This document shows, piece by piece, positions 17,109 through 25,485 of a DNA stretch of 64,000 nucleotides. A program made the translations under genes and the position numbers. Every line of letters starts with the position of its first letter. Within the stretch, counting starts at the first letter, position 1. Under the pieces are notes generated by a model. The model worked only from the letters and a program-made list of their open reading frames with translations, searched no databases and was not told the origin of the DNA. The DNA lies in the NCBI RefSeq assembly GCF_018502625.1, contig NZ_CP075566.1:1989001-2053000 (forward strand), written 5' to 3'. This DNA is from Pseudomonas hormoni (GTDB lineage: Bacteria; Pseudomonadota; Gammaproteobacteria; Pseudomonadales; Pseudomonadaceae).

Positions 17109-17142
17109 AGATCACGTCATAACTCGTTATAACAAGTGATCT
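17109..17142. promoter_or_regulatory. Nested palindrome, likely operator of the GntR regulator
   Basis: ATAAC-TC-GTTAT (17119-17130) is a perfect 12-bp palindrome. It is enclosed by AGATCAC (17109-17115) and GTGATCT (17136-17142). It ends 3 bp before the ATG of the GntR gene, which fits autoregulation. Confidence 0.55.
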
Positions 17143-17145
17143 GCC

Positions 17146-17898
17146 ATGACCGATAACGTTCTATCCCTAAGCAGCGTTCCCTTGCACACGCAACTGCGCG
17201 ATGTCCTGCGCGCTCGCATCCTCGACGGTGAATACCCGCAAGACAGCCAGATGCCGTCCGAAAGCGAACTGGGCGCGCTGTTCAAAGTCAGTCGCATCAC
17301 CGTGCGCCAGGCACTCGGTGATCTGCAGAAAGAAGGGCTGATCTTCAAGATTCACGGCAAGGGCACCTTCGTCGCCAAGCCGAAAACCTTCCAGAACGTC
17401 AGCACCCTGCAAGGCCTCGCCGAGTCCATGACCGGTCGTGGCTACGAGGTGATCAACCGCCTGCGCAGCTTCAAATTCATTGCCGCTGACAAACTCGTCG
17501 CCGAGCGTTTGCAGGTGGCCGAAGGCGAGACCGTGGCGCAGATCAAGCGGGTGCGCCTGATCAATCGCGAACCGATTTCGCTGGAAATCACCTACCTGCC
17601 AAAAGCCATCGGCGAGCGGCTGGAGAAGGCCGATCTGGTCACCCGCGACATCTTCCTGATCCTCGAAAACGACTGCGGCCTGGCCCTCGGTCATGCCGAC
17701 CTGGCCATCGACGCCGTACTGGCCGACAGCGACCTGACCCAGGCGCTGAACGTCGAGGCAGGCTCGCCGATCATGCGCATCGAGCGGCTGACCCACGACG
17801 CCAGCGGCCAGCCCGTGGACTTCGAACACCTTTACTACCGCGGCGATGCGTTCCAGTACCGCCTGCGGATCGACCGGCAAAAAGGGGCGCTGGCATGA
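17146..17898 (+). CDS. GntR family regulator with UTRA ligand domain
   Basis: A 250-residue protein with an N-terminal winged helix (residues 10-75: LHTQLRDVLRARILDGEYPQ, then MPSESELGALFKVSRITVRQ and GKGTFVAKPK) and a C-terminal UTRA domain (residues 95-245, ending YYRGDAFQYRLRIDR). HutC-type members repress an adjacent operon until a small ligand binds. Its stop overlaps the next start by 4 bp (ATGA), so it is the first gene of the operon and probably represses itself and the transport and redox genes. Confidence 0.92.
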   Translation: MTDNVLSLSSVPLHTQLRDVLRARILDGEYPQDSQMPSESELGALFKVSRITVRQALGDLQKEGLIFKIHGKGTFVAKPKTFQNVSTLQGLAESMTGRGYEVINRLRSFKFIAADKLVAERLQVAEGETVAQIKRVRLINREPISLEITYLPKAIGERLEKADLVTRDIFLILENDCGLALGHADLAIDAVLADSDLTQALNVEAGSPIMRIERLTHDASGQPVDFEHLYYRGDAFQYRLRIDRQKGALA

Positions 17899-19625
17899 CC
17901 CGAACGACACACGAACAGGAATACGACATCGTCGTCATCGGCGGCGGCACCGCAGGGCCGATGGCGGCGATCAAAGCCAAGGAGCGTAACCGCGATCTGC
18001 GGGTGCTGCTGATCGACAAGGCCAACGTCAAGCGCAGCGGCGCGATCAGCATGGGCATGGACGGCCTGAACAATGCGATCATTCCCGGCCACTCGACGCC
18101 GGAGCAGTACACCAAGGAAATCACCATCGCCAATGACGGCATCGTCAATCAGGCGGCGGTCTACGCCTATGCAACCCACAGCTTCGAAACTATCGAGCAA
18201 CTGGACCGCTGGGGCGTGAAGTTCGAGAAGGACGAAACCGGCGACTACGCGGTGAAAAAGGTCCACCACATGGGCGCCTACGTGCTGCCGATGCCGGAAG
18301 GGCACGACATCAAGAAAGTCCTGTACCGCCAGTTGAAACGGGCGCGGGTCAGCATCACCAATCGCGTCGTTTGCACGCGTTTGCTGACGGATGAAGAGGG
18401 CGCGGTCAACGGCGTGATGGGCTTCGATTGCCGCACCGCCGACTTCCACGTGATCAAGGCCAAAGCCGTGATCCTGTGCTGTGGCGCGGCGGGGCGCTTG
18501 GGGTTGCCGTCTTCGGGTTACCTGATGGGCACCTACGAAAACCCGACCAATGCCGGCGACGGTTACGCCATGGCCTATCACGCCGGGGCCGAGCTATCGA
18601 ACCTCGAATGCTTCCAGATCAACCCGCTGATCAAGGATTACAACGGCCCGGCCTGCGCCTATGTCACGGGTCCATTGGGCGGCTATACCGCGAACAACAA
18701 GGGCGAACGCTTCATCGAATGCGATTACTGGAGCGGCCAGATGATGTGGGAGTTCCACCAGGAACTCGAAAGCGGCAACGGTCCGGTGTTCCTCAAGCTC
18801 GATCACCTGGCCGAGGAAACCATCCAGAACATCGAAGAAATCCTGCACAGCAACGAGCGCCCGAGTCGTGGCCAGTTCCACGCCAATCGCGGCACCGATT
18901 ACCGCACGCAGATGGTCGAGATGCACATCTCCGAAATCGGATTTTGCAGCGGTCACTCGGCCTCCGGCGTATGGGTCAACGAGAAAGCCGAAACCTCGGT
19001 CAAGGGTTTGTACTCGGCGGGTGACATTGCGGCGGTGCCGCACAACTACATGCTCGGTGCGTTCACCTATGGCTGGTTTGCCGGCACCAACGCGGCGGAC
19101 TTCGTCGCCCAACGCGAGTTTTCAGCGGTCGATGCCCGGCAGATCGAAACGGAAAAACAGCGGGTCTACGCGCCACTGGATCGCGAGCACGGCCTGCCGC
19201 CTGCTCAAGTCGAATACAAGTTGCGGCGCTTTGTGAACGATTACCTGCAGCCGCCGAAAGTCACCAAAAAGATGCAGATCGGCCTGCAGCGTTTCAGCGA
19301 TATCCAGCGCGACCTCGATCAGATCAAGGCCCACAACGCCCACGAACTGATGCGCGCCATGGAGGTCAGCATGATCCGCGACTGCGCCGAAATGGCCGCC
19401 CGGGCTTCGTTGTTCCGCGCCGAAAGTCGCTGGGGGCTTTACCACTATCGGGTCGATCACCCGCAGCGCAACGACAGCGACTGGTTCTGCCATTGCCATT
19501 TGAAGAAGGATGAAAACGGCCAGATGACCAGTTTCAAGAAAGCCGTCGAGCCTTACATCATCCCGCTGGATGCCGAAGAAATGCAGGCCTACGACCGGCT
19601 GCGCGTCGGTGCCTTTGCGGCCTGA
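17895..19625 (+). CDS. AprA-like flavoprotein (fumarate reductase/adenylylsulfate reductase alpha-subunit superfamily)
   Basis: A 576-residue soluble FAD protein. The dinucleotide-binding motif is at residues 13-21 (VIGGGTAGP), the second FAD motif at GLYSAGDIAAVPHNYMLGAF, and the C-terminal helical domain ends with a VDHPQRND block. The length and the lack of succinate dehydrogenase signature residues point to the AprA branch rather than SdhA/FrdA. The gene 24 bp downstream codes for a dicluster ferredoxin like AprB. Dissimilatory sulfur oxidation is not expected in Pseudomonas, and no sat or dsr gene is present here. The pair more likely oxidises or reduces a transported organic substrate. 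The exact reaction is unknown. Confidence 0.85.
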   Translation: MTRTTHEQEYDIVVIGGGTAGPMAAIKAKERNRDLRVLLIDKANVKRSGAISMGMDGLNNAIIPGHSTPEQYTKEITIANDGIVNQAAVYAYATHSFETIEQLDRWGVKFEKDETGDYAVKKVHHMGAYVLPMPEGHDIKKVLYRQLKRARVSITNRVVCTRLLTDEEGAVNGVMGFDCRTADFHVIKAKAVILCCGAAGRLGLPSSGYLMGTYENPTNAGDGYAMAYHAGAELSNLECFQINPLIKDYNGPACAYVTGPLGGYTANNKGERFIECDYWSGQMMWEFHQELESGNGPVFLKLDHLAEETIQNIEEILHSNERPSRGQFHANRGTDYRTQMVEMHISEIGFCSGHSASGVWVNEKAETSVKGLYSAGDIAAVPHNYMLGAFTYGWFAGTNAADFVAQREFSAVDARQIETEKQRVYAPLDREHGLPPAQVEYKLRRFVNDYLQPPKVTKKMQIGLQRFSDIQRDLDQIKAHNAHELMRAMEVSMIRDCAEMAARASLFRAESRWGLYHYRVDHPQRNDSDWFCHCHLKKDENGQMTSFKKAVEPYIIPLDAEEMQAYDRLRVGAFAA

Positions 19626-19649
19626 GCTTCACAAACGGAGAGACCGCGA

Positions 19650-19895
19650 ATGGCCTATCAACCCCAGGAAATCTTCTTTCGCTCCAACGCGCCGGTCACG
19701 GTCGAGGAGGACCTGTGCATCGCCCACAAAGGCTGCACCGTGTGCGTCGACGTTTGCCCGATGGACTTGCTGGCGATCAACCCGGCCACGCAAAAGGCCT
19801 ACATGGCCTTCGATGAATGCTGGTACTGCATGCCGTGCGAAAAGGACTGCCCGACCGGAGCGGTGAAAGTCGAAATCCCTTATTTGCTGCGTTGA
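19650..19895 (+). CDS. AprB-like 4Fe-4S dicluster ferredoxin
   Basis: An 81-residue protein with two cysteine clusters: CIAHKGCTVCVDVCPMDLLA (residues 22-41) and CWYCMPCEKDCPTGAV (residues 54-69). Each can hold a 4Fe-4S centre. It lacks the C-terminal tail of true AprB (about 150 residues) that wraps around AprA. It is presumably the electron partner of the flavoprotein just upstream. The ATG has a GGAGAG site 10 bases upstream. Confidence 0.9.
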   Translation: MAYQPQEIFFRSNAPVTVEEDLCIAHKGCTVCVDVCPMDLLAINPATQKAYMAFDECWYCMPCEKDCPTGAVKVEIPYLLR

Positions 19896-19905
19896 CTGAA
19901 AGGAC

Positions 19906-20004
19906 GCCATCGCTGGCAAGCCAGCTCCCACAAGGTTCTCTGTTGCGAGCGAAATCTGTGTCCCACTGCAAATCCCTGTGGGAGCTGGCTTGCCAGCGAT
20001 GAGG
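19906..20004. repeat. REP doublet (GTGGGAGCTGGCTTGCCAGCGATG type)
   Basis: CATCGCTGGCAAGCCAGCTC is followed about 50 bp later by its inverted copy. The pair lies between the ferredoxin and the substrate-binding protein inside the operon and may reduce or buffer expression of the distal genes. Confidence 0.85.
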
Positions 20005-20130
20005 CCAGTCCAGGCAACAAAAAAGCTACCCGGCACCCCCGGACGCTCGCTTCAAAACACCCCTCGTTTCCCACCACGCCCTGATCGTGGCGGAGACGAA
20101 CATCCTATAAATGATTCGAGGGGATTCACC

Positions 20131-21549
20131 ATGTCTTTGCCAACATCGCTGCGTGCAGCATTTGCCGGTCTGGTACTGGCCTCATTCACCTTGTCGGCTT
20201 CCGCCGAAACCATCCGTATCGCCATCGGCACCCAGGACACCACCATCAACTGCGCCGCCGGCGGTCTGTTGATTCGCGAGTTGGGGCTGCTGGACAAATA
20301 CCTGCCCCACGACGGCCCATACAAAGACGCCAAATATGAAGTGGAGTGGAAGAACTTCACCAGCGGCGCGCCCCTGACCAACGAGATGGTCGCCGGCAAA
20401 CTCGACTTCGGCGCGATGGCCGATTTCCCAGGCTCGTTCAACGGCGTCGCGTTCGAAACCGCCGGCAAGCACAGCCTGTTTATCAGCGTGCTGTCGGGCA
20501 GCATCAAGGGCAGCGGCAACGGCATCGTGGTGCCGAGCGCTTCGGGCGTGCAGTCGCTGGCCGAGCTCAAGGGCAAGACCATTTCCGTGCCGTTCGCCTC
20601 GACCGCCCATGGCATGTTGCTGCGTGCCGTGGCCGCGCAAGGTTGGGATCCGCTTAAAGACGTGAACATCATTGCCCAGCCACCGGAAGTCGCCGGTTCC
20701 GCGTTGCAGGCCGGGAAGATCGACGCCCACGCTGACTTCGTACCCTTTGCCGAACTCTTCCCGAGCCGTGGTTTTGCCCGCAAGATTTATGACGGTTCCC
20801 AGGCCAACACGCCAACGTTCCACGGTGCACTGGTCGATCAGGCCTACGCGAAAAAGTACCCGGAAATCGTCGTCGCCTACCTGCGCGCCAGCATCGAAGC
20901 CAACCAGTTATTGGCGGCAGAGCCCGAGAAGTACAGCGAGCTGATCGCCAAGGTCACCGGCGTCGATGCCGAGGTCAATTACCTGTTTCACGGCCCACTC
21001 GGCGTGCAGACCCGCGACCTGAGCTGGAAGCCGGAATACCGTCAGGCGGTCGGCACCGCCATCGACACCCTCAAGCTGCTGAAGAAGGCGGATCGCGGTC
21101 TCGACCTCAACACCTTCATCGACGATCAGTACATCCGCGCCGCGTTCAAGGCGTCGAACCTGGACTACACCGCGCAACTGGCCAACTACGGCCAGACGCC
21201 TCTGAAAGCGGTGGATGCCTTGAGCGGTAAAGCCATCACCGACTTCAGCCATGTGGCCGAGATCTGGGTGCGCGGCGAACCGAAGGTCCGTCAGTACGCG
21301 TCGGCGGAATCTGCTTTCACAGCGTTGGCCGGGTTGAAGGCAGAAGGCAAAAACATCCGCGCGGTGTATGCCCAGGCGAGTGACAGCGGGATCAAGTTGC
21401 TGGCGGATCAGGCGTGGTTTGCCAGTGATGCGAAAGGGCGCCTCAGCGCGTTCCTGCTCAAGGGCCAGGCCCAGCAATTTGCCACGGCCCAGGGCGGCAA
21501 AGTCCTCGACTTCACCGACGCCACGACCCAGGCGGTTGCCAGTCGCTAA
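20131..21549 (+). CDS. NitT/TauT family ABC transporter substrate-binding protein
   Basis: A 472-residue periplasmic protein with a clear signal peptide (MSLPTSLRAAFAGLVLASFT, cut after SASA). The mature part has ABC sulfonate/nitrate-binding features: ITNE-type loop GAPLTNEMVAGKLDFGAM, then VPSASGVQSLAELKGKTISV and the AYLRASIEAN helix. It is about 130 residues longer than TauA or SsuA because of a C-terminal extension (residues 360-472). Start ATG 20131 has a GAGGGG site. With the permease and ATPase downstream it forms the importer. The ligand is unknown; aliphatic sulfonates are the nearest guess. Confidence 0.9.
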   Translation: MSLPTSLRAAFAGLVLASFTLSASAETIRIAIGTQDTTINCAAGGLLIRELGLLDKYLPHDGPYKDAKYEVEWKNFTSGAPLTNEMVAGKLDFGAMADFPGSFNGVAFETAGKHSLFISVLSGSIKGSGNGIVVPSASGVQSLAELKGKTISVPFASTAHGMLLRAVAAQGWDPLKDVNIIAQPPEVAGSALQAGKIDAHADFVPFAELFPSRGFARKIYDGSQANTPTFHGALVDQAYAKKYPEIVVAYLRASIEANQLLAAEPEKYSELIAKVTGVDAEVNYLFHGPLGVQTRDLSWKPEYRQAVGTAIDTLKLLKKADRGLDLNTFIDDQYIRAAFKASNLDYTAQLANYGQTPLKAVDALSGKAITDFSHVAEIWVRGEPKVRQYASAESAFTALAGLKAEGKNIRAVYAQASDSGIKLLADQAWFASDAKGRLSAFLLKGQAQQFATAQGGKVLDFTDATTQAVASR

Positions 21550-21572
21550 CCCCAAGAACACCGCAGACCCCT

Positions 21573-21658
21573 TGTAGGAGCGAAGCTTGCTCGCGAAGGT
21601 GTATCAGCCAAATCGATGTCGACTGACACACCTTCGCGAGCAAGCTTCGCTCCTACAG
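21573..21658. repeat. REP doublet (GTAGGAGCGAAGCTTGCTCGCGAAGG type)
   Basis: TGTAGGAGCGAAGCTTGCTC and its inverted copy enclose about 30 bp. It lies between the substrate-binding protein and permease genes. Confidence 0.85.
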
Positions 21659-21683
21659 GGGGGCTTGGTTGAGAGGAAGAATT

Positions 21684-22466
21684 GTGTACGGATCATATGC
21701 ACGCTGGATTCCAAGAGCAGCTTCGATACTGCTCTGCCTTGTATTCTGGCAACTCGCCGCCAGCCACCACTGGAACCTTGGCCTGGTCACCTTCGCCAAC
21801 GTGCCAACCCCGCTCGCGGTCATTGAAGCGGCGCTGGGCCTCGGCGACTCCGGCAAGCTCGCCCAGCACCTGAGCAGCAGCCTCAGCCGGGTGTTCGCCG
21901 GTTACCTCGCGGCGCTGATCATCGGCATCGCGTTGGGCCTGGCGATCGGCCGTTCGAAATGGGCCGAAGACCTGTTGTTGCCGCCACTGGAAGTCCTGCG
22001 CCCGATCCCGGCGGTGGCCTGGATTCCCTTGGCCATCCTGATGTTCCCGTCGTCCGAGTTGTCGATGGTCTTCATCACCTTCACCGGCGCGCTGTTCCCG
22101 ATCCTGCTCAACACCGTGCACGGCGTCGAAGGTGTCGATCCACGCTTGATCGCCTCGGCGAAAAGTCTCGGCGCCGGGCGGCGGGCGATCCTGCTGGAGG
22201 TGATTCTGCCAGGCGCTGCGCCGAGCATCATCACCGGCCTCGCCATCGGCATGGGCACCTCGTGGTTCTGCCTGGTGACCGCGGAGATGATCTCCGGCCA
22301 GTACGGCATCGGCTATTACACCTGGGAGTCCTACACCATCCAGAACTACGCCGACATCGTGGTCGGCATGTTGCTGATCGGCGTACTTGGCATGGGCAGC
22401 AGCTTGCTGATCAAACGACTGGGCGGATTGTTCACCCCCTGGCATCGACCACGAGGAAAAACCTGA
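21684..22466 (+). CDS. ABC transporter permease, TauC/SsuC type
   Basis: A 260-residue inner-membrane protein with about six membrane segments. The EAA loop that contacts the ATPase is seen as EGVDPRLIASAKSLGAGRRA around residue 155. GTG 21684 is chosen as start because GAGGA lies 6 bases upstream; TTG 21669 is the alternative. It overlaps the ATPase gene by one base (TGATG). Confidence 0.9.
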   Translation: MYGSYARWIPRAASILLCLVFWQLAASHHWNLGLVTFANVPTPLAVIEAALGLGDSGKLAQHLSSSLSRVFAGYLAALIIGIALGLAIGRSKWAEDLLLPPLEVLRPIPAVAWIPLAILMFPSSELSMVFITFTGALFPILLNTVHGVEGVDPRLIASAKSLGAGRRAILLEVILPGAAPSIITGLAIGMGTSWFCLVTAEMISGQYGIGYYTWESYTIQNYADIVVGMLLIGVLGMGSSLLIKRLGGLFTPWHRPRGKT

Positions 22467-23314
22467 TGAGCGTTTTTCAACACCCTGAAGGGCGGGTCGA
22501 TATTCGCGGACTTTCGATCAGCCTGGGGGAGGGCAGCGCCGCGTTCGAGGCGGTGCAGGGCCTCGATTGCCAGATCGAACCGGGCCAGTTCGTGTGCATC
22601 CTCGGGCCGTCCGGTTGCGGCAAATCCACCTTGCTCGGTGCACTGGCCGGCCACCTGCAACCCCGCGCCGGCAGCCTCAAGGTCGACGGCGAAGACGTGT
22701 CGGCGCCTTCACCGCAGCGCGGCATGGTGTTCCAGCAGCACACGCTGTTCCCTTGGCGCACGGTGCGCGACAACGTGGCGTTCGGCCTGAAAATGCGCGG
22801 CATCGGCAAAGCGGAGCGCCACAGGGCAGCCGACGAAATTCTCGCGCTGGTCGGCCTCGAAGGGTTTGCCGAGCGCTGGCCGGATCAGCTCTCCGGTGGA
22901 ATGCAGCAGCGGGTGGAAATCGCCCGGGTACTGATCAATCGTCCGCGCCTGTTGCTGATGGACGAGCCCTTCGGCGCGCTCGATGCGTTGACCCGCTTGA
23001 ACATGCAGGAACTGCTGCTGGATATCTGGACGCGCATCCGCACCACCGTGGTGTTCGTCACCCATGACATTGACGAAGCGCTGTTCCTCGCCGACCGGCT
23101 GCTGGTGATGAGTTCGCGCCCCGGCCGGATCATCGAAGACCTGCGCCTCGACTTCCCCCGGCCACGCACCACTGAACTGGTGACCCGCCACGAATTCTCC
23201 CGCTTGAAGCGCCATTGCCTCGAATTACTGCGTCACGAAGACGGTCGGCAGTTACCGCGCCTGAACCCTCTCGGACTTCCTCCTGAAAACAAACTGCCGC
23301 GATTTGCCTTATGA
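22466..23314 (+). CDS. ABC transporter ATP-binding protein, TauB/SsuB type
   Basis: A 282-residue ATPase. Walker A is GPSGCGKST (residues 45-53), the Q loop lies in VFQQHTLFPW, the signature is LSGGMQQRVEIARVL and Walker B is LLLMDEPFGALD, with the switch His in VFVTHDIDEAL. The sequence lies closest to the NitT/TauT importers. Its stop overlaps the next start (ATGA). It powers the importer formed with the preceding two genes. Confidence 0.93.
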   Translation: MSVFQHPEGRVDIRGLSISLGEGSAAFEAVQGLDCQIEPGQFVCILGPSGCGKSTLLGALAGHLQPRAGSLKVDGEDVSAPSPQRGMVFQQHTLFPWRTVRDNVAFGLKMRGIGKAERHRAADEILALVGLEGFAERWPDQLSGGMQQRVEIARVLINRPRLLLMDEPFGALDALTRLNMQELLLDIWTRIRTTVVFVTHDIDEALFLADRLLVMSSRPGRIIEDLRLDFPRPRTTELVTRHEFSRLKRHCLELLRHEDGRQLPRLNPLGLPPENKLPRFAL

Positions 23315-24273
23315 CCTCTCTATTCGATGTAACCGATAACGACGACATCCTCGCCCTGCAACCGCGCCTGACGGATGAGGACCCCGGCGTGCGCCGGATT
23401 GCCCTGATCGAACTGGCCGACCTCGAAGAACCGGACGGCTTGCTATGGCTGGTCAATCGACTGGCCGAAGACCCGACCGAAGAAGTCCGCGCCGAAGCCG
23501 CGCGTTTGCTTGAAGCCTGGGAGGACGAGCCGGTCGTCGAGGCGCTGTGCCAGGCCCTGACCGATCCCGCGCTGGCCGTGCAATCCGCCGCCGCACAGAG
23601 CTTGAGCCTGCTCAAGAGCGAGGCGGCCGGACGGGTGATTCTGCCGTGGACCGGGCACGCCGACATCAGTGTGCGCATCGCCGCGTTCAGAGCCTTGCGC
23701 GAGTTGCGTTTTCCCGATGCCGCCGCTGCTGCTGTGGGGGCGTTGAACGACGCGGACGCCGCTGTTCGCCGCGAGGCGGTAGGCGTGCTCGGCTGGCTCA
23801 AACAGCTCGATGCGTTGCCGGCGCTGGCGCGACTGGCCAGCGACGACCCGGACACCGAAGTCCGTCGCGCCGCCACCGGGGCGTTGGGCCTGGCGTCTGA
23901 CGCACTGGTCCTGCCATCCCTGCGCCAGGCCTTGCAGGACAATGCCTGGCAAGTGCGCGAAGAAGCCGCCACCACGTTGGGCAAAGTCGGGCACGCCGAC
24001 GCCGGCCCTGCATTGGTCGAAGCCCTGAGCGACGATTACTGGCAAGTGCGCCTGCGCGCCACCCGTAGCCTCGGTCGCTTGCGCTACGCTCCGGCGCTGG
24101 AAGCGCTGATCGAAACCCTCGGCCACCGCATCAGTAATCTGCGCAAGGAAGCCGCGCTGGCGCTCGGCGAATTGAACGACAAAGGCGCCATTGCCCCGTT
24201 GCAGGCCGCGCAAGATGACGGCGACCCGGAAGTGCGCAAAGCCGTGCGCATCGCGTTGAGCCAGTTGCAATGA
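23311..24273 (+). CDS. HEAT-repeat protein
   Basis: A 320-residue soluble protein built almost wholly of HEAT/PBS-lyase-like repeats of about 31 residues, with recurring D--VR--A---L units (for example DPDTEVRRAATGALG, DNAWQVREEAATTLG and DDYWQVRLRATRSLG). About nine repeats can be counted. Such proteins are binding scaffolds. Its position between the ABC ATPase and the DUF971 gene, with 4-bp overlaps on both sides, says it acts with this pathway, perhaps in assembling the flavoprotein-ferredoxin pair. That role is inferred. Confidence 0.88.
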   Translation: MTSLFDVTDNDDILALQPRLTDEDPGVRRIALIELADLEEPDGLLWLVNRLAEDPTEEVRAEAARLLEAWEDEPVVEALCQALTDPALAVQSAAAQSLSLLKSEAAGRVILPWTGHADISVRIAAFRALRELRFPDAAAAAVGALNDADAAVRREAVGVLGWLKQLDALPALARLASDDPDTEVRRAATGALGLASDALVLPSLRQALQDNAWQVREEAATTLGKVGHADAGPALVEALSDDYWQVRLRATRSLGRLRYAPALEALIETLGHRISNLRKEAALALGELNDKGAIAPLQAAQDDGDPEVRKAVRIALSQLQ

Positions 24274-24545
24274 ACCCGCTGGCGATCGGCAATTCTCGAA
24301 GCAAACAGCAGCTGCGGCTGAACTGGCCGGACGGCCGCGAGCAGTTGCTGGATCATGCAGAATTGCGTCGTCAGTGCCCGTGCTCGCAATGCCGGGCGTT
24401 TCGGTTGCAAGGGCTGACCGTGAAAGTTGATTCACGCATTCGCGTGGTCGAACTCAACTCACAAGGCTACGGCCTGCAACTGATCTTCAGCGACGGCCAC
24501 GAACGCGGCATCTACCCGTGGCCCTACCTCTCCAGCCTGACGTGA
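24270..24545 (+). CDS. DUF971 (gamma-butyrobetaine hydroxylase N-terminal-like) protein
   Basis: A 91-residue single-domain protein. It shows the DUF971 pattern LRLNWPDGREQLLDHAELRR, the metal-binding CPCSQCR motif (residues 36-42) and an aromatic C-terminus IYPWPYL. This domain occurs alone, at the N-terminus of gamma-butyrobetaine hydroxylase, and fused to Mrp-type Fe-S carriers, so a role in Fe-S or iron handling is plausible. It is the last gene of the operon, overlapping the HEAT gene by 4 bp, and is followed at once by a REP pair. Confidence 0.88.
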   Translation: MNPLAIGNSRSKQQLRLNWPDGREQLLDHAELRRQCPCSQCRAFRLQGLTVKVDSRIRVVELNSQGYGLQLIFSDGHERGIYPWPYLSSLT

Positions 24546-24548
24546 ACC

Positions 24549-24623
24549 CTGTAGGAGCGAGGCTTGCCCGCGAAGGCGGTGTGTCAGGCAAATCGCCTTC
24601 GCGGGCAAGCCTCGCTCCTACAG
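24549..24623. repeat. REP doublet (GTAGGAGCGAGGCTTGCCCGCGAAGG type)
   Basis: CTGTAGGAGCGAGGCTTGCC and its inverted copy meet with a loop of about 25 bp. It closes the operon and could act as a terminator or RNA-stabilising hairpin. Confidence 0.85.
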
Positions 24624-24636
24624 GTATCGGTGTTGG

Positions 24637-25374
24637 TCAGAAGGATTTACTGATGCTCGCCACCACAGTGGCGCTGCACACATCATCAAACCCCCAATTG
24701 CTGGCGCACTGGCTTTTCGACAGGTCGGTGTCGATGTAACTCAAACCAAGTATCACACCGACCAGTTCGTGGGTCAGTTTGACCTCCCATTCGCGGTACG
24801 AGTCTTGCGCATCGCCCGAGGTCGAGTACAGGTACGGATCCTTGAAATCCATGTTGCCGTATCGCAGTTTCAGGCCCGTGTCGTAAGGCAACTCCGTTTC
24901 GTAACCCACATAGCTGTACAGCGAGCTCTGCTTGCTATCGATGCCCGGCGCATCGTCGGAGTAATAGGCCGCGAGCTTCACCCCGTAGATGCTGAGGATG
25001 GCGTAGGACTCGCCCTGATTGAACTGGCTTTCTTTCGGGTAGGCATATTTCAGGTAGCCGAGGTCCAGGCTGACCGCATCGGTCGCTTGCCACAGCCAGC
25101 CGGCGTAGTAGTCGACTTCCTGACGGGTTTTCAGGCCACCGCCGAAATCGACGTTGGAACTCCAGGCGCCCACGTAAAGACCGCTGCTGTGAGCCAGGGT
25201 GACGCTGGCCTGCAAGGCAGGATCATTCTGGGTTTGGGAAATGCCGCGGGTGCGGTAGTCACTGGCCAGGGTCACGTCGGCCAGCACGGCGAAGTCGTCA
25301 TTCAAGGGCATCGCCTGACTGCTCAAGGGCAGCACGCTCAAGGAACCGAGGGCGAACAGGGTGAAAGCTTTCAT
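24637..25374 (-). CDS. TorF family putative porin
   Basis: A 245-residue outer-membrane protein with a signal peptide (MKAFTLFALGSLSVLPLSSQ, cut after AMA-like QAM). It has the family N-terminal block DVTLASDYRTRGISQT and a series of alternating amphipathic strands, ending in the aromatic SISKSF typical of beta-barrels. The TorF group (TIGR02001) are putative porins of unknown solute. It lies between the sulfur-type operon and an amidohydrolase transcribed in the same direction. Confidence 0.88.
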   Translation of the reverse strand: MKAFTLFALGSLSVLPLSSQAMPLNDDFAVLADVTLASDYRTRGISQTQNDPALQASVTLAHSSGLYVGAWSSNVDFGGGLKTRQEVDYYAGWLWQATDAVSLDLGYLKYAYPKESQFNQGESYAILSIYGVKLAAYYSDDAPGIDSKQSSLYSYVGYETELPYDTGLKLRYGNMDFKDPYLYSTSGDAQDSYREWEVKLTHELVGVILGLSYIDTDLSKSQCASNWGFDDVCSATVVASISKSF

Positions 25375-25485
25375 GGATAGCGTCCCGTTATTTATTGTGG
25401 TTGTCAGGGGCAGTTTTTTTGCGCAAGGCTGCGCCGAACCCCGGCGATGAACGCGGGGTCGGGCAGTGGTTTCAGGTGATGGTTC

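Noticed and set aside
17895..19895. Reading the flavoprotein and ferredoxin as dissimilatory sulfur oxidation (true AprBA)
   Set aside because: The ferredoxin is too short for AprB, no sat, dsr or qmo gene is present, and the neighbours are a TauT-type importer.
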